A stretch of DNA of 64,000 bases from Ectopseudomonas composti (GTDB lineage: Bacteria > Pseudomonadota > Gammaproteobacteria > Pseudomonadales > Pseudomonadaceae). A program made the translations under genes and the position numbers. Under the pieces are notes generated by a model. It saw only the letters and a list, made by a program, of their open reading frames with translations, ran no database searches and was not told the DNA's origin. The stretch lies in the NCBI RefSeq assembly GCF_900115475.1, contig NZ_FOWP01000005.1:248001-312000 (forward strand). Reading direction: 5' to 3'. Positions 34,761 through 45,804 of the stretch are shown here, piece by piece; within the stretch, counting starts at the first letter, position 1; every line of letters starts with the position of its first letter.

Positions 34761-34840
34761 TCGAATCGGGCGGGCGCCGGCCCGTCCTCCGCGGCATATT
34801 TCTTGCGTTCTTTTGCCCATCTGTACCCAAGGAACGCATC

Positions 34841-35833
34841 ATGCTGCACGCCTCGCTGACCACCCTGCATGTGGTGTCCCTGATCCTGCAACGCTTTGCG
34901 GACCAGCCCGAGCTGCACCCGCAATTGCTGGCCGGGAGCGGTATCGGTGCGGCGGATCTGGACAATGCCGATGCGCGCATCACCCGGGTGCAGGAGCTAC
35001 AGGTGTGTGCCAATGCCCTGGCCCTGCGCGCCGACATGGGCCTCGAGTTGGGGCGCAGCCTGCATGTTTCCTCCTATGGGCTGCTGGGTTACGCCGCACT
35101 GTCGGCTGCCACCTTTGGTGACGCCTGGCGGCTGCTGTTGCAGTACCCGGCATTGCTTGGCACCTATTTTCGCCTCGATATGCAGGTGGAAGGTGAGCTG
35201 GCCTGGATCTGCGCCAGTGGTTATCGCGATGCCGAGGCGCTGGAAGTGTTCAACGTGGAGATGTGTCTGGCCTCGTTGAAACTGATCGGTGACGAACTGT
35301 TGCGTCAGCCGCTGCCGCTGGAGGGTGCCGAGTTCACCTATGCCCAGCCGCGCTACATGAAGCGCTATACAACGAGTTTTCCCTGCCCGCTGCGCTTCGA
35401 GGCGCAGCGCAATGCTTTTGCCTTTCCCGCCGCACTGCTGGAGCGCCGCCTGCCACTGGCCGATAGCGTTACCCACGGCGACATGGTGGAGCGCTGCCGC
35501 CGTCTGAATACCGAGTTCAGCAGTCGCCAAGCCTGGCTGGAACGGGTGCGCCAGCTTATGGCTGCGCAACTGGCCGAGCCGCCGGGGCTGGAAAACCTGG
35601 CGCAGCAGATGCACTGCTCGCCGCGTACCCTGCGCCGCCACCTGCAGGAGCTGGGCACCAGCTATCAGGGCTTGCTCGATGAGTTGCGTTTCGAGCGCGC
35701 CAAGACGCTGCTCAGCGAGGAGCAATGGCCGGTGTATCGCATCGCCGAGGTGCTCGGCTTCAGTGAGACGGCCAGCTTTCGTCATGCCTTCCAGCGTTGG
35801 AGCGGCGTACCACCGAGTCGCTTTCGCGCGTAG
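34841..35833 (+). CDS. AraC-family transcriptional regulator
   Basis: The protein has 330 residues. The N-terminal region (ELGRSLHVSSYGLLGYAALSAATFGDAWRLLLQY) is the Arabinose_bd/OruR-type ligand domain, and the C-terminal 100 residues hold two AraC helix-turn-helix units (LENLAQQMHCSPRTLRRHLQELGTSYQGLLDELR and VYRIAEVLGFSETASFRHAFQRWSGVPPS). AAGGA precedes the ATG at 34841. The target genes are unknown. A REP-like repeat follows its 3' end. Confidence 0.93.
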   Translation: MLHASLTTLHVVSLILQRFADQPELHPQLLAGSGIGAADLDNADARITRVQELQVCANALALRADMGLELGRSLHVSSYGLLGYAALSAATFGDAWRLLLQYPALLGTYFRLDMQVEGELAWICASGYRDAEALEVFNVEMCLASLKLIGDELLRQPLPLEGAEFTYAQPRYMKRYTTSFPCPLRFEAQRNAFAFPAALLERRLPLADSVTHGDMVERCRRLNTEFSSRQAWLERVRQLMAAQLAEPPGLENLAQQMHCSPRTLRRHLQELGTSYQGLLDELRFERAKTLLSEEQWPVYRIAEVLGFSETASFRHAFQRWSGVPPSRFRA

Positions 35834-35883
35834 CCAATGCCGACGACCTTTCCCGGATTGCATCCGGGCTACCGGTGATTACC

Positions 35884-35936
35884 GTGGGAGCGGCTTCAGC
35901 CGCGATAAAAGCTTGCCGCTGAAGCGCCTCCCACAG
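35884..35936. repeat. REP-like inverted repeat pair
   Basis: The left arm (GTGGGAGCGGCTTCAGCCGC, from 35884) and an imperfect reverse-complement right arm (to 35936) are separated by about 12 bases. GCGGCTTCAGCCGC is the core of a Pseudomonas REP family and recurs at 42,901-42,959. It lies between the convergent AraC and LTA-synthase genes and may stabilise or end both transcripts. Confidence 0.8.
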
Positions 35937-35943
35937 GTGACGC

Positions 35944-37980
35944 TCATTCCTCCGCTTGCACGTTGCGGTACATCTGCAACCGCGCCGCCTCGTGCAGGCC
36001 ACGACTCAGCGCCAGCAGGCGCTGGAATTCTTGCGGATGCTGCTCGGCCACGTTGTCGCGCGGTGTCGGCGAGTGCAGGTCATGCAGGGTCGGTGAGCTG
36101 CCGTCGTGCTGCATCTGCACGAGGAAGTCGCGCGTCACCGCGCCGATCACCGGGAAGGTGCCTTCCTGCAGCACCAGCGGTACCACACGTTCGCCTTCCG
36201 GCGCGGGGCGCTGCAGGTCGCGGCCCAGGCCGCCGTTGTCGAAGGGCACACCGACCAGTCCGGCCACAGTCGGCAGCAGGTCGGCCAGGCCCACGGCCGC
36301 GTCGAATTCGCGCGGCGCCAGCCACTTCGGTGCGTGGATCAGCAGCGGCACGTTGTTGCTCTCCAGCCCCAGTTGCTCGAAGGCCGGCGCCATGTGCGGG
36401 ATCTGGCTGATGCGGGTGTTGTGGTCGCCGAAGAAGACGAAAATGGTGTCGTCGTAGAAGCCCTGCTCCTTGGCCAGCTCCATCAGACGGCCGATGTTGA
36501 AGTCCAGCAGGCGCACGGCGTTGTACTGCTCGACGCTGCGCGAGCCGGCCTGCTGTACCTGCTCCAGCGGCAGGTCGAGAGCCTCGAAGCCGTCGTTGTC
36601 CTTGGGGATGGTGAAGGGCCGGTGGTTGCCGGAGGTCTGCAGGTAGGCGAAGAAGGGTTTGTCCTTCGGCAGCGCGCCGAGGATGCGCGTGCTTTCCTTA
36701 AAGAAATCCAGGTCGGATATGCCCCACACGTCCACCTGCGGCGATTGCCAGTGGCGTTCCTCGTAGAGCTGCACGCCGTCGATGCTCTGGCGGATCAGCG
36801 CGTTGATGTTGGCCCAGCCGGCGTTGCCGCCGATCATGTAGAACTTCTCATAGCCTGGCAGGGCATTGATCAGCGTGCGTTGACGGGCGATCAGCGGGTT
36901 GCGCGTCGCCGTCTCCTGGCGTGACACGTCGGGGATGCCGGTGATGCTCGCCCACACGGTCTTGGCGGTGCCGGTGACCGGCACGTAGAAGTGGCGGAAG
37001 AACCAGCTTTCCCTGGCCAGACGGTCGAGGTTCGGTGTCGGATTCAGCGGATTGCCGTAGGCACCCACGGCGCTGGTGCCGAGGGATTCGAGCATGACGA
37101 AAACCACATTCGGCTGGCGCTCGGTCTGGATGCGATGCGCCTGCAGCGGCTGCTGGCGGAAGAAGTTCAGCCCCTGCGCATCACGCTCGCTGACGCCCAG
37201 GTAATCGGCGACGACCTCGTAGTGTTCGCGCGTGGCCGTCTCGTCGAAGGCGCTGGGTTCGAGCTTGAGGGTGTCGAAGAGAAACAGCGCCGGGTTGATC
37301 CCGAGCGCGCCGATCTGGCTGTTACCGCTGTAAAAGGCATCGCTCCAACGCAGCGGCACCGGGTTTTCCAGGTTCAGCGCGCTGGCGCGTCCGAGCAGAC
37401 CGAAGAACACCAGCACACCCACCACCGCTGCACCGCCGAGTGCCGGTAATACGCCTACCCGTTGTGCTTGCGGTCGATCCAGCGTGGCGCGCTCCAGGCG
37501 CAGCAGCGCCCAGGCCCACAGCGCTACGCCGGCCAGCCAGGCCAGGGTTATCCACAGCACCGGGTAGGTCTGCCAGAGCATGTCGGCAGAAATTTGCGCG
37601 TCGTCGGCAAAGCGCAGCACCGTGGCATTGAGGCGCACGCCCAGGTAGGCGTAGTGGCCGAAGTCGATGATGTAGAGCAGGCCCAGCGCTGCCACGGCCA
37701 GCAGCAGATAGCCACGCAGCAGCCAGCGTACACTGCGAAAGCGCGCCAGGCGCAGCTTCGGCAGCGCCAGCAGGAGGCCCACCGGTAGCATCAGCAGCAG
37801 AGCCAGGCGCAGGTCGAAGCGCAGGCCGATGCCGAGGGTGCGCAGCACATCCGGGTCGCTGATGCTTTCGACGGCGGAAAAACCCAGCAGGAATAGCCCG
37901 CGCAAGGCGGCGAAGAGTACGAGCAGCAGCGCCGTGAGGCCGACCAGGTAATGCAGACGGCGTGATTTCAACCAGCTCAT
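35944..37980 (-). CDS. LTA-synthase-family sulfatase-fold membrane transferase
   Basis: The protein has 678 residues. The N-terminal ~200 residues hold five or so membrane spans, followed by a periplasmic sulfatase-fold domain: NVVFVMLESLG with metal ligand Glu298, a GTAKT nucleophile loop (Thr341 likely), and FFGDHNTR late in the domain. These match LtaS/OpgB-type phosphoglycerol or phosphoethanolamine transferases. In a Gram-negative the acceptor could be periplasmic glucan or another glycan, not lipoteichoic acid. The start overlaps the next upstream gene by 4 bases (ATGA), so it is the last gene of a predicted five-gene operon. Confidence 0.9.
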   Translation of the reverse strand: MSWLKSRRLHYLVGLTALLLVLFAALRGLFLLGFSAVESISDPDVLRTLGIGLRFDLRLALLLMLPVGLLLALPKLRLARFRSVRWLLRGYLLLAVAALGLLYIIDFGHYAYLGVRLNATVLRFADDAQISADMLWQTYPVLWITLAWLAGVALWAWALLRLERATLDRPQAQRVGVLPALGGAAVVGVLVFFGLLGRASALNLENPVPLRWSDAFYSGNSQIGALGINPALFLFDTLKLEPSAFDETATREHYEVVADYLGVSERDAQGLNFFRQQPLQAHRIQTERQPNVVFVMLESLGTSAVGAYGNPLNPTPNLDRLARESWFFRHFYVPVTGTAKTVWASITGIPDVSRQETATRNPLIARQRTLINALPGYEKFYMIGGNAGWANINALIRQSIDGVQLYEERHWQSPQVDVWGISDLDFFKESTRILGALPKDKPFFAYLQTSGNHRPFTIPKDNDGFEALDLPLEQVQQAGSRSVEQYNAVRLLDFNIGRLMELAKEQGFYDDTIFVFFGDHNTRISQIPHMAPAFEQLGLESNNVPLLIHAPKWLAPREFDAAVGLADLLPTVAGLVGVPFDNGGLGRDLQRPAPEGERVVPLVLQEGTFPVIGAVTRDFLVQMQHDGSSPTLHDLHSPTPRDNVAEQHPQEFQRLLALSRGLHEAARLQMYRNVQAEE

Positions 37981-38576
37981 GCGAGGTTCCTTGTTCGAGT
38001 CGAGAGTCGAATCAGCAGCCAGCGTCCGCCTGCGATCAGCAGGGCGCCGAGGCTATAGAGGGCCAGGTAGGGATCGATCAGGTAATCCCAGTAGTTTTCC
38101 GAGGCGCCCAGGCGCAGGGCGAAGGCCAGGGTCGCCAGTACCAGCGCCAGGGCGCCGAGCCAGCTGCGCTGGACGATCAGCACCGCGCACAACAGGCCCA
38201 GTACCAGCAGCATGGGCCGTGGTTCGAAGCCCAGCTGGTAGGGGTCGGCGTAACTCAGGCCCAGCGCCGCCGGGTAGAGCAGCACGGCCAGGCTGGCGAA
38301 CAGGGCCAGGCTGGCCAGGCGATCTCGGGCGTCGGCAGGCGGCGCGCCGAAACGGCTCAGGGTCGCCCAGCCGAGCATTGCCAGGCTGGCCACTGACAGG
38401 TCGCCGATATAGGTGCGCAGGTGTAGCGCCAGGCTGATGCCCTGCACCGGCACCAGGCTGAGTAGCAGGCAGATGCACAGCTTGAGCGCCTGCAACGGAC
38501 GGTGGCGGCCAATGGGCGCCAGCAGCAGGAAGGCGAGCAGGGTGAAGGCCAGGTGCGGCAGCCAGAAGTCATTCAT
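37977..38576 (-). CDS. Multi-span integral membrane protein of unknown function
   Basis: The protein has 199 residues with about six hydrophobic spans (FWLPHLAFTLLAFLLLAPI, LKLCICLLLSLVPVQGISL, LASLALFASLAVLLYPAAL, MLLVLGLLCAVLIV, ALALVLATLAFAL, LALYSLGALLIAGG). I recognise no named family. It is tightly packed between the sialidase-like gene (8-base overlap) and the LTA-synthase-like gene (4-base overlap), so it probably serves the same surface-glycan or lipid process. Confidence 0.8.
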   Translation of the reverse strand: MNDFWLPHLAFTLLAFLLLAPIGRHRPLQALKLCICLLLSLVPVQGISLALHLRTYIGDLSVASLAMLGWATLSRFGAPPADARDRLASLALFASLAVLLYPAALGLSYADPYQLGFEPRPMLLVLGLLCAVLIVQRSWLGALALVLATLAFALRLGASENYWDYLIDPYLALYSLGALLIAGGRWLLIRLSTRTRNLA

Positions 38577-39849
38577 GCGGGCGGCGCTCCGACAGCCAGG
38601 CCTCGTTGAAGGCCAGGTGTTTGATGAACATGTCGTTCCACGAATAGACGAGGTGGTAGGTGCCCTCGCGGTCGCGGGTGAAGTAGGGGTACTCGTAGTC
38701 GAAGGTGCAGCCCTCGGCGCTGCACATGCGCGCGGTCACCCGTTCGAGCACGCGCGCCTGCTGCTCGGGCTTGCCGCCGCTGGCACGGTATTTCTCCGTG
38801 ACCACGGCGGGAAAGTCCCCGTGCGGGATCGGCTCGCCCCAGGGGTTGGGGCTTTCGTCGAGCTCGCCGAGGGTACGCCAGTTGCCCAGGTTGGCGTCGG
38901 TGGCATAAAGGGTCAGGCGAAAGCGCCCGTCCTCCAGATCATTCATCGCCACCAGCAGGCTGCCGTCGGGGCGACCGACCGCGGCCAGGGACGAGTTGGG
39001 GTTGCTCGGCTCGACCGGCTCTGGCCGGCTCCAACTGCGCCCGGCGTCGTCGCTGTAGCTGGCCAACACGCGGTGATGCTCCTCGCCGGCATAGCGCAGC
39101 AGCGCCACGGCGCGGCGTTCGTCCAGCGCCACCACAGTCGGTTGCAGCGAATAGCGGCCCTTGCCGATGCGGTACTTGCCGAGTACTTCGCCGTTCGCGC
39201 TCAGATGCAGGTACTCGGGAAACTTGCCGAGGAACTCGTGGTACACCGGCAGGCCGATGCTGCCGTCGGCGTGGAACACCGGCGCGGCGCGCACCAGGGT
39301 GCTGATGTTGAGGAACGGGCTGGTGACCAGCTGGCGGGGTGCTGACCAGGTTTCGCCGAGGTCATCGGACACCATGGCGTTGACCGCGCTACCGGCCCAG
39401 CCGCCCAGCGACACCGAGACGTAGAACAGCCACAGGCGATTGTCCGGCGCCAGGCTGATCACCGGGTTGCCCAGCTTGCGGATGTGCTTGCCGACCGCGC
39501 GCTGGGTCGACTCGCGTGTGGCCAGCACGCGCTCGGCGCTCCACTGGCCGCTGGCGGCATCGAAACGCGCGGCGCGGATCTGCACATCGGCGGCGCCTTC
39601 GCGGCTACCGGCGAACCAGGCGGCCATCAGGTCGCCGCCGGGCAGGCCGGTGATCGATGCGGAGTGGACGAAATCCTCCAGGTCGGAGGAGGCGAAGTGC
39701 GCAGCCAGAGCGGGCGTGGCGTTGGCTGCAGACGCTGCCGGCTGAGCGGCGAAGGGCGCCAGCGTATGGGGTACGGCGCCGAGCCAGGCACAGGCAAACA
39801 CCGTGGCCGCGCCCAGCAGCAGGGCGCAGGTCTTGAAAGTCGAGGTCAT
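38569..39849 (-). CDS. Sialidase-like BNR-repeat exported protein
   Basis: The protein has 426 residues. A hydrophobic N-terminus (LLLGAATVFACAWLGAV) suggests export or anchoring. The body has the sialidase six-bladed beta-propeller look with Asp boxes SDDLGETW and SDDAGRSW, plus SITGLPGGDLMAAWFAGSREG near the start and FLNISTLVRAAPVFHADG in the centre. Whether it cleaves sialic acid is unknown; many BNR_2 proteins act on other sugars or only bind glycans. It belongs to the same tight operon as the following membrane protein and transferase genes. Confidence 0.88.
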   Translation of the reverse strand: MTSTFKTCALLLGAATVFACAWLGAVPHTLAPFAAQPAASAANATPALAAHFASSDLEDFVHSASITGLPGGDLMAAWFAGSREGAADVQIRAARFDAASGQWSAERVLATRESTQRAVGKHIRKLGNPVISLAPDNRLWLFYVSVSLGGWAGSAVNAMVSDDLGETWSAPRQLVTSPFLNISTLVRAAPVFHADGSIGLPVYHEFLGKFPEYLHLSANGEVLGKYRIGKGRYSLQPTVVALDERRAVALLRYAGEEHHRVLASYSDDAGRSWSRPEPVEPSNPNSSLAAVGRPDGSLLVAMNDLEDGRFRLTLYATDANLGNWRTLGELDESPNPWGEPIPHGDFPAVVTEKYRASGGKPEQQARVLERVTARMCSAEGCTFDYEYPYFTRDREGTYHLVYSWNDMFIKHLAFNEAWLSERRPHE

Positions 39850-39859
39850 GGTTGCTGGT

Positions 39860-40162
39860 TCAGGGATGGTCGGGAGCCGATAGGCCGGAGCTGGCGACTT
39901 CTTCTACCGGGCGTGCGTCGACCGGGTCGTAGTAGACCTCCAGCTTGCGACCGGCGGCGTCGAAGCCGTAGATCTCGTAGCAGTGGCCGGGAGTGATACG
40001 AAACTTGGTGATCTGCACGCCCTGGTGCTTCATCTGCTCACGGAACTGCGACTCGGGCATCCAGGTGCTGCGGTCGGGGCGGGCACAATCGGTGTCGGCC
40101 AGCAGCGGCGCGGCGCCAAGCATCAGCAAGCTGCCCAGAGTGGTTCGGGCTAAAAGGGGCAT
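39860..40162 (-). CDS. PepSY-like small exported protein, paralogue 1
   Basis: The protein has 100 residues from the ATG at 40162 and a signal peptide (MPLLARTTLGSLLMLGAAPLLA). The mature part, with KHQGVQITKFRITPGHCYEIYGFDAAGRKLEVYYDPV, has the PepSY_2-type layout. Two cysteines (CARP, HCYEIYG) could form a disulfide. It is a diverged paralogue of the gene 53 bases upstream. PepSY proteins are thought to modulate proteases or metal/regulatory partners, but no specific role is evident. It lies 10 bases before the sialidase-like gene. Confidence 0.8.
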   Translation of the reverse strand: MPLLARTTLGSLLMLGAAPLLADTDCARPDRSTWMPESQFREQMKHQGVQITKFRITPGHCYEIYGFDAAGRKLEVYYDPVDARPVEEVASSGLSAPDHP

Positions 40163-40215
40163 GGCGGGGCTCTCGTGACGGGGCACCGACCGCCAGGGCC
40201 GGCGCCGGGCTGTGC

Positions 40216-40485
40216 TCAGTCTTCGATCTCGGTCTTCACGGCCTTGCCGCTGACTGGGTCGTGGTAGATCTCGACCTTGCGGCCGTCCTTGTCGAAACCG
40301 TAGATCTCGTAGCAGTTGCCTTCGGTGACCTTGAATTTGTTGATCTTGTAGCCATCGGCCGCGAGCTTGGCCTGGAACTGGTCGGGGTCTTGCCAGGTGG
40401 AGCGGTCGGCGGTCGTGCATTCGGTCTTGGCGAAGGCCGGCGCAGTGCAGACCAGCAAGGCGGGAACGAGCAGTAGACGACGCAT
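40216..40485 (-). CDS. PepSY-like small exported protein, paralogue 2
   Basis: The protein has 89 residues from the ATG at 40485 (MRRLLLVPALLVCTAPAFA signal peptide). The mature part, with CTTADRSTWQDPDQFQAKLAADGYKINKFKVTEGNCYEIYGFDKDGRKVEIYHDP, aligns along its length with the downstream paralogue (shared DRSTW, FK/RI/VT...NCYEIYGFD...GRK.E.Y.DPV). It is the first gene of the predicted minus-strand operon. An in-frame extension to 40554 is less likely, since the signal peptide starts at 40485. Confidence 0.82.
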   Translation of the reverse strand: MRRLLLVPALLVCTAPAFAKTECTTADRSTWQDPDQFQAKLAADGYKINKFKVTEGNCYEIYGFDKDGRKVEIYHDPVSGKAVKTEIED

Positions 40486-40696
40486 GGTAGGACTCCAGAT
40501 GGGGTTGGAGCTGCCACCTTCGACGCGCAGGCTTAACGAAAACTTAAGGCTCACACCCCGTTACATCTTGCCCGCGAGCATCCGGCTGGCAGCGCAATTT
40601 GGCCATTTCGATCCCCTTTTGGCCGTTGTCAGCGTTCTCGATTCAGGTTGCGCAGGCGAACAATGCAGGCACAACAACGAGCCTGGAGCGCTTTGC

Positions 40697-41725
<1,029 letters not shown>

Positions 41726-41789
41726 GAGGCGCCTCTTCAGCAATCAGAAATCTGCCAAACAAGAGCAATATTTCAGGGGTGCTAGAACG

Positions 41790-42884
41790 ATGAAAGCCAT
41801 AAAACAGATGCTCGGCGCCGCCCTGTGCGGCGCCACCCTGCTCAGCGGCGCGGTGCAGGCCAAGGAACTGCGCGTATACAACTGGGCGGACTACATCCTG
41901 CCGTCGGTGCCCAAGGACTTCCAGAAGGAGTCCGGCATCCAGATCACCTGGGACACCTTCGAGACCAACGAGGCACTGGAGGCCAAGCTGCTCACCGGCA
42001 ACTCCGGCTATGACCTGGTGATTCCGTCCAACCAGTTCCTCGAAACCCAGGTCAAGGCCGGCGTGTTCGCCCCGCTGGACAAGTCGAAAATCCCCAACTG
42101 GAAGAACCTCGATCCGGCGCTGCTCAAGCTGCTGGAGAAGAACGACCCGGGCAACCAGTACGGCGTGCCCTACATGTACGGCACCGTGCTGATCGGCTAC
42201 AACCCGGACAAGGTCAAGGCCGCGCTCGGCGAAGATGCGCCGGTCAACAGCTGGGATCTGGTGTTCAAGCCCGAGTACATGGAAAAGCTGAAGTCCTGCG
42301 GCGTGGCCATGCTCGATTCGCCCAGCGAGATCATCCCCATCGCCCTGCACTACCTGGGCCTTGACCCTAACAGCAGCAATCCGGCCGACTACGAAAAGGT
42401 CACCGAACTGCTGCTGAAAGTGCGCCCTTACGTGGCCTACTTTCACTCCGCCAAGTACATGACCGACATCGCCAACGGCGACATCTGCGTGGCCATCGGT
42501 TATTCGGGCAGCTTCTACCAGTTCGCCAACCGCGCCAAGGAAGCCGGTAACGGCGTGAAGATCAGCTGGCGTCTACCCAAGGAAGGCGCGCCGATCTGGT
42601 TCGACACCTGGGCCATTCCCAAGAGCGCCAAGAATTCGGACGAAGCCCACGCCTTCATCAACCACCTGCTCGAACCCAAGGTGATCGCGCCGATCAGCGA
42701 CTTCCTCGGCTACCCCAACCCGAACGTGCCGGGCATGCAGCTAGTAAGCAAGGAAATTGCGGCCGACCAGGACCTGACGCCGACCCCGGAAATGCAGAAG
42801 TCGCTGTACGTGGTGCAGCCACTGCCGCAGAAGATCGAGCGCGTGCGTACGCGGGCGTGGACGTCGATCAAGTCGGGCAAGTGA
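41790..42884 (+). CDS. Polyamine ABC transporter substrate-binding protein (PotF/SpuD type)
   Basis: The protein has 364 residues with a signal peptide (MKAIKQMLGAALCGATLLSGAVQA). The mature part opens ELRVYNWADYILPSVPKDF, the PotD/PotF signature, and contains GYDLVIPSNQFLETQVKAG and YGVPYMYGTVLIGYNPDKV. It binds putrescine or spermidine in the periplasm. Permease and ATPase genes are not next to it, so it must share a transporter encoded elsewhere. It is probably co-transcribed with aphA. Inverted REP elements follow. Confidence 0.95.
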   Translation: MKAIKQMLGAALCGATLLSGAVQAKELRVYNWADYILPSVPKDFQKESGIQITWDTFETNEALEAKLLTGNSGYDLVIPSNQFLETQVKAGVFAPLDKSKIPNWKNLDPALLKLLEKNDPGNQYGVPYMYGTVLIGYNPDKVKAALGEDAPVNSWDLVFKPEYMEKLKSCGVAMLDSPSEIIPIALHYLGLDPNSSNPADYEKVTELLLKVRPYVAYFHSAKYMTDIANGDICVAIGYSGSFYQFANRAKEAGNGVKISWRLPKEGAPIWFDTWAIPKSAKNSDEAHAFINHLLEPKVIAPISDFLGYPNPNVPGMQLVSKEIAADQDLTPTPEMQKSLYVVQPLPQKIERVRTRAWTSIKSGK

Positions 42885-42900
42885 TTTGTCACTAACGGCT

Positions 42901-42959
42901 CGCGGCTGAAGCCGCTCCTACAGGCTTTGCAGTTTTCTGGAGGAGCGGCTTCAGCCGCG
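42901..42959. repeat. REP inverted repeat pair, perfect 18-bp arms
   Basis: The arms 42901-42918 and 42942-42959 are exact reverse complements (core GCGGCTGAAGCCGC), separated by 23 bases. It is the same family as the pair near 35,884. It lies between the convergent polyamine-binding and LysR genes and can form a long hairpin in either transcript. Confidence 0.9.
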
Positions 42960-43011
42960 AATATCTTTGTCCTGCGAAAGCCGGTGCGCGCAGCGCACCC
43001 TGCCCGAAAGC

Positions 43012-43917
43012 TCAGCCACCCACTTCCCCCGTCTCCAACTTGCGCCACAGCAAACGCACCGCGGCCTTGCGCACCAGGGCGCAGCGGTACAGGCGGATTT
43101 CCAGCGGGATCTGCCAGTGTTCGCCGCCGCAGATGGCTAGTTCGCCACGGGCCAGTTCGGCGGTGACGGACAGGCGTGGCACCCAGGCCACGCCCATGCC
43201 CTGCAGGGCCATGCTCTTCAGGCTGTCGGCCATGGCGGTTTCGTACACCGTGGTCGAGCGCAGCGCGCGCTGGCGCAGCAGCAGGTTGACCGAACGCCCG
43301 AGAAAGGCGCCGGCGCTGTAGGCCAGCAGCGGCACACTCTGGCCATTGTCGAGGTCGTACAGCGGCGCGCCGGACTCGTTCACCGCGCACACCGGCAACA
43401 TCGAGGTGGCGCCCAGGTGCAGCGAGGGGAAGATCGCCGGGTCCATCTGCAGCGCCGCGTCGGGGTCGTAGTAGGCGAGGATCAGGTCGCAGGCGCCTTC
43501 ACGCAAAGAGTGCACCGCTTCGCCGACGTTGGTCGCTACCAGTCGTGTGGTCAGTGGCAGGCCTTCGCGGCGCAGGCGGGCGATCCACTCGGGGAAGAAG
43601 CCCAGGGTCAGCGAGTGAGCGGCGGCAATCGACAGCATTTCGCCCTGCTGACCTTCCAGGTTGTGCAGGTGGCGCACCACTTCGCCAAGCTGTTCGACCA
43701 GGCTGCGCGCGGTGACCAGAAACAGCCGGCCGGCCTCGGTGAGTTCGACGGGCGTGCAGGAGCGGTCGACCAGGGTCAGGCCGAGCATGCCCTCCAGGCT
43801 GCGGATGCGCCGGCTGAACGCCGGCTGGGTGACGAAGCGCTTTTCCGCGGCCTGGGAAAAGCTGCGGGTGCCGGCCAGGGCAACGAAGTCTTCCAGCCAT
43901 TTGGTTTCCAGGTTCAT
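43012..43917 (-). CDS. LysR-family transcriptional regulator
   Basis: The protein has 301 residues from the ATG at 43917. The N-terminal winged helix-turn-helix is clear (ETKWLEDFVALAGTRSFSQAAEKRFVTQPAFSRRIRSLEGMLGLTLVDR), followed by a LysR substrate domain (SIAAAHSLTLGFFPEWIARLR). It is divergent from aspA across a 333-base gap, as the PA5428 regulator is beside aspA in P. aeruginosa, and probably controls aspartate/fumarate metabolism. An in-frame extension to 44028 runs through a repeat element and is rejected. Confidence 0.94.
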   Translation of the reverse strand: MNLETKWLEDFVALAGTRSFSQAAEKRFVTQPAFSRRIRSLEGMLGLTLVDRSCTPVELTEAGRLFLVTARSLVEQLGEVVRHLHNLEGQQGEMLSIAAAHSLTLGFFPEWIARLRREGLPLTTRLVATNVGEAVHSLREGACDLILAYYDPDAALQMDPAIFPSLHLGATSMLPVCAVNESGAPLYDLDNGQSVPLLAYSAGAFLGRSVNLLLRQRALRSTTVYETAMADSLKSMALQGMGVAWVPRLSVTAELARGELAICGGEHWQIPLEIRLYRCALVRKAAVRLLWRKLETGEVGG

Positions 43918-43944
43918 TGCAGGCTCCCGAGGCTTGCACGAGGC

Positions 43945-44107
43945 GTAGGGTGGGTTAGCGACGCTGAACTCGGTTCGGCAGACGCAGCTGTCGTGGTGCG
44001 TCGCGTAACCCACCAGGTGATGGATCATCGTTGCGCCGATGGTGGGTACGCCGCGTCTCGAACGACGTGATATTCGGCAATGGCAGCATGCGGCTAACCC
44101 ACTCTAC
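43945..44107. repeat. Nested inverted repeats (GGGTGGGTTA family) between LysR and aspA
   Basis: Outer arms 43945-43959 and 44093-44107 are reverse complements at 14 of 15 positions. An inner pair of GTAACCCACC / GGTGGGTACG-like units lies near 44,006-44,050. This GTAGGGTGGGTTA motif is a known kind of dispersed Pseudomonas repeat. The rest of the 333-base gap up to the aspA start holds AT-richer sequence where the aspA promoter must lie; no clear hexamers are assignable. Confidence 0.65.
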
Positions 44108-44250
44108 GTTTGCCGCTATCTCGCAGTCACATTCACATTATGCCGATCATGCATAGGGCAGCAAGCAACGGCATTGGTAGCGAGACGATTGGAGCCCCTA
44201 TTCTATGGGCATCGCGGCACTCGCCGTACTTCCCAAGAGCCATCGCTATC

Positions 44251-45675
<1,425 letters not shown>

Positions 45676-45691
45676 TCCAACTGGCAAAACC

Positions 45692-45726
45692 CGCGCCGCC
45701 CTCATCCGAGTGCGGCGCGTTTATTT
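45692..45726 (+). terminator. Rho-independent terminator of aspA
   Basis: An 8-bp GC stem (arms 45692-45699 and 45712-45719, 12-base loop) is followed by TTTATTT. It lies 17 bases after the aspA stop. Confidence 0.8.
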
Positions 45727-45804
45727 CCGCCCTAGCCTGCCGGGTGGTACCGCTCAAGGCCGCGCAGACGGCCCCACAAAAATGACAATTCGGGTGATAA
45801 CCAC

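Noticed and set aside
39860..40420. 186-codon minus-strand frame fusing both PepSY regions
   Set aside because: The first half is an out-of-frame reading of the upstream PepSY gene; the real gene starts at the signal peptide ATG at 40162.
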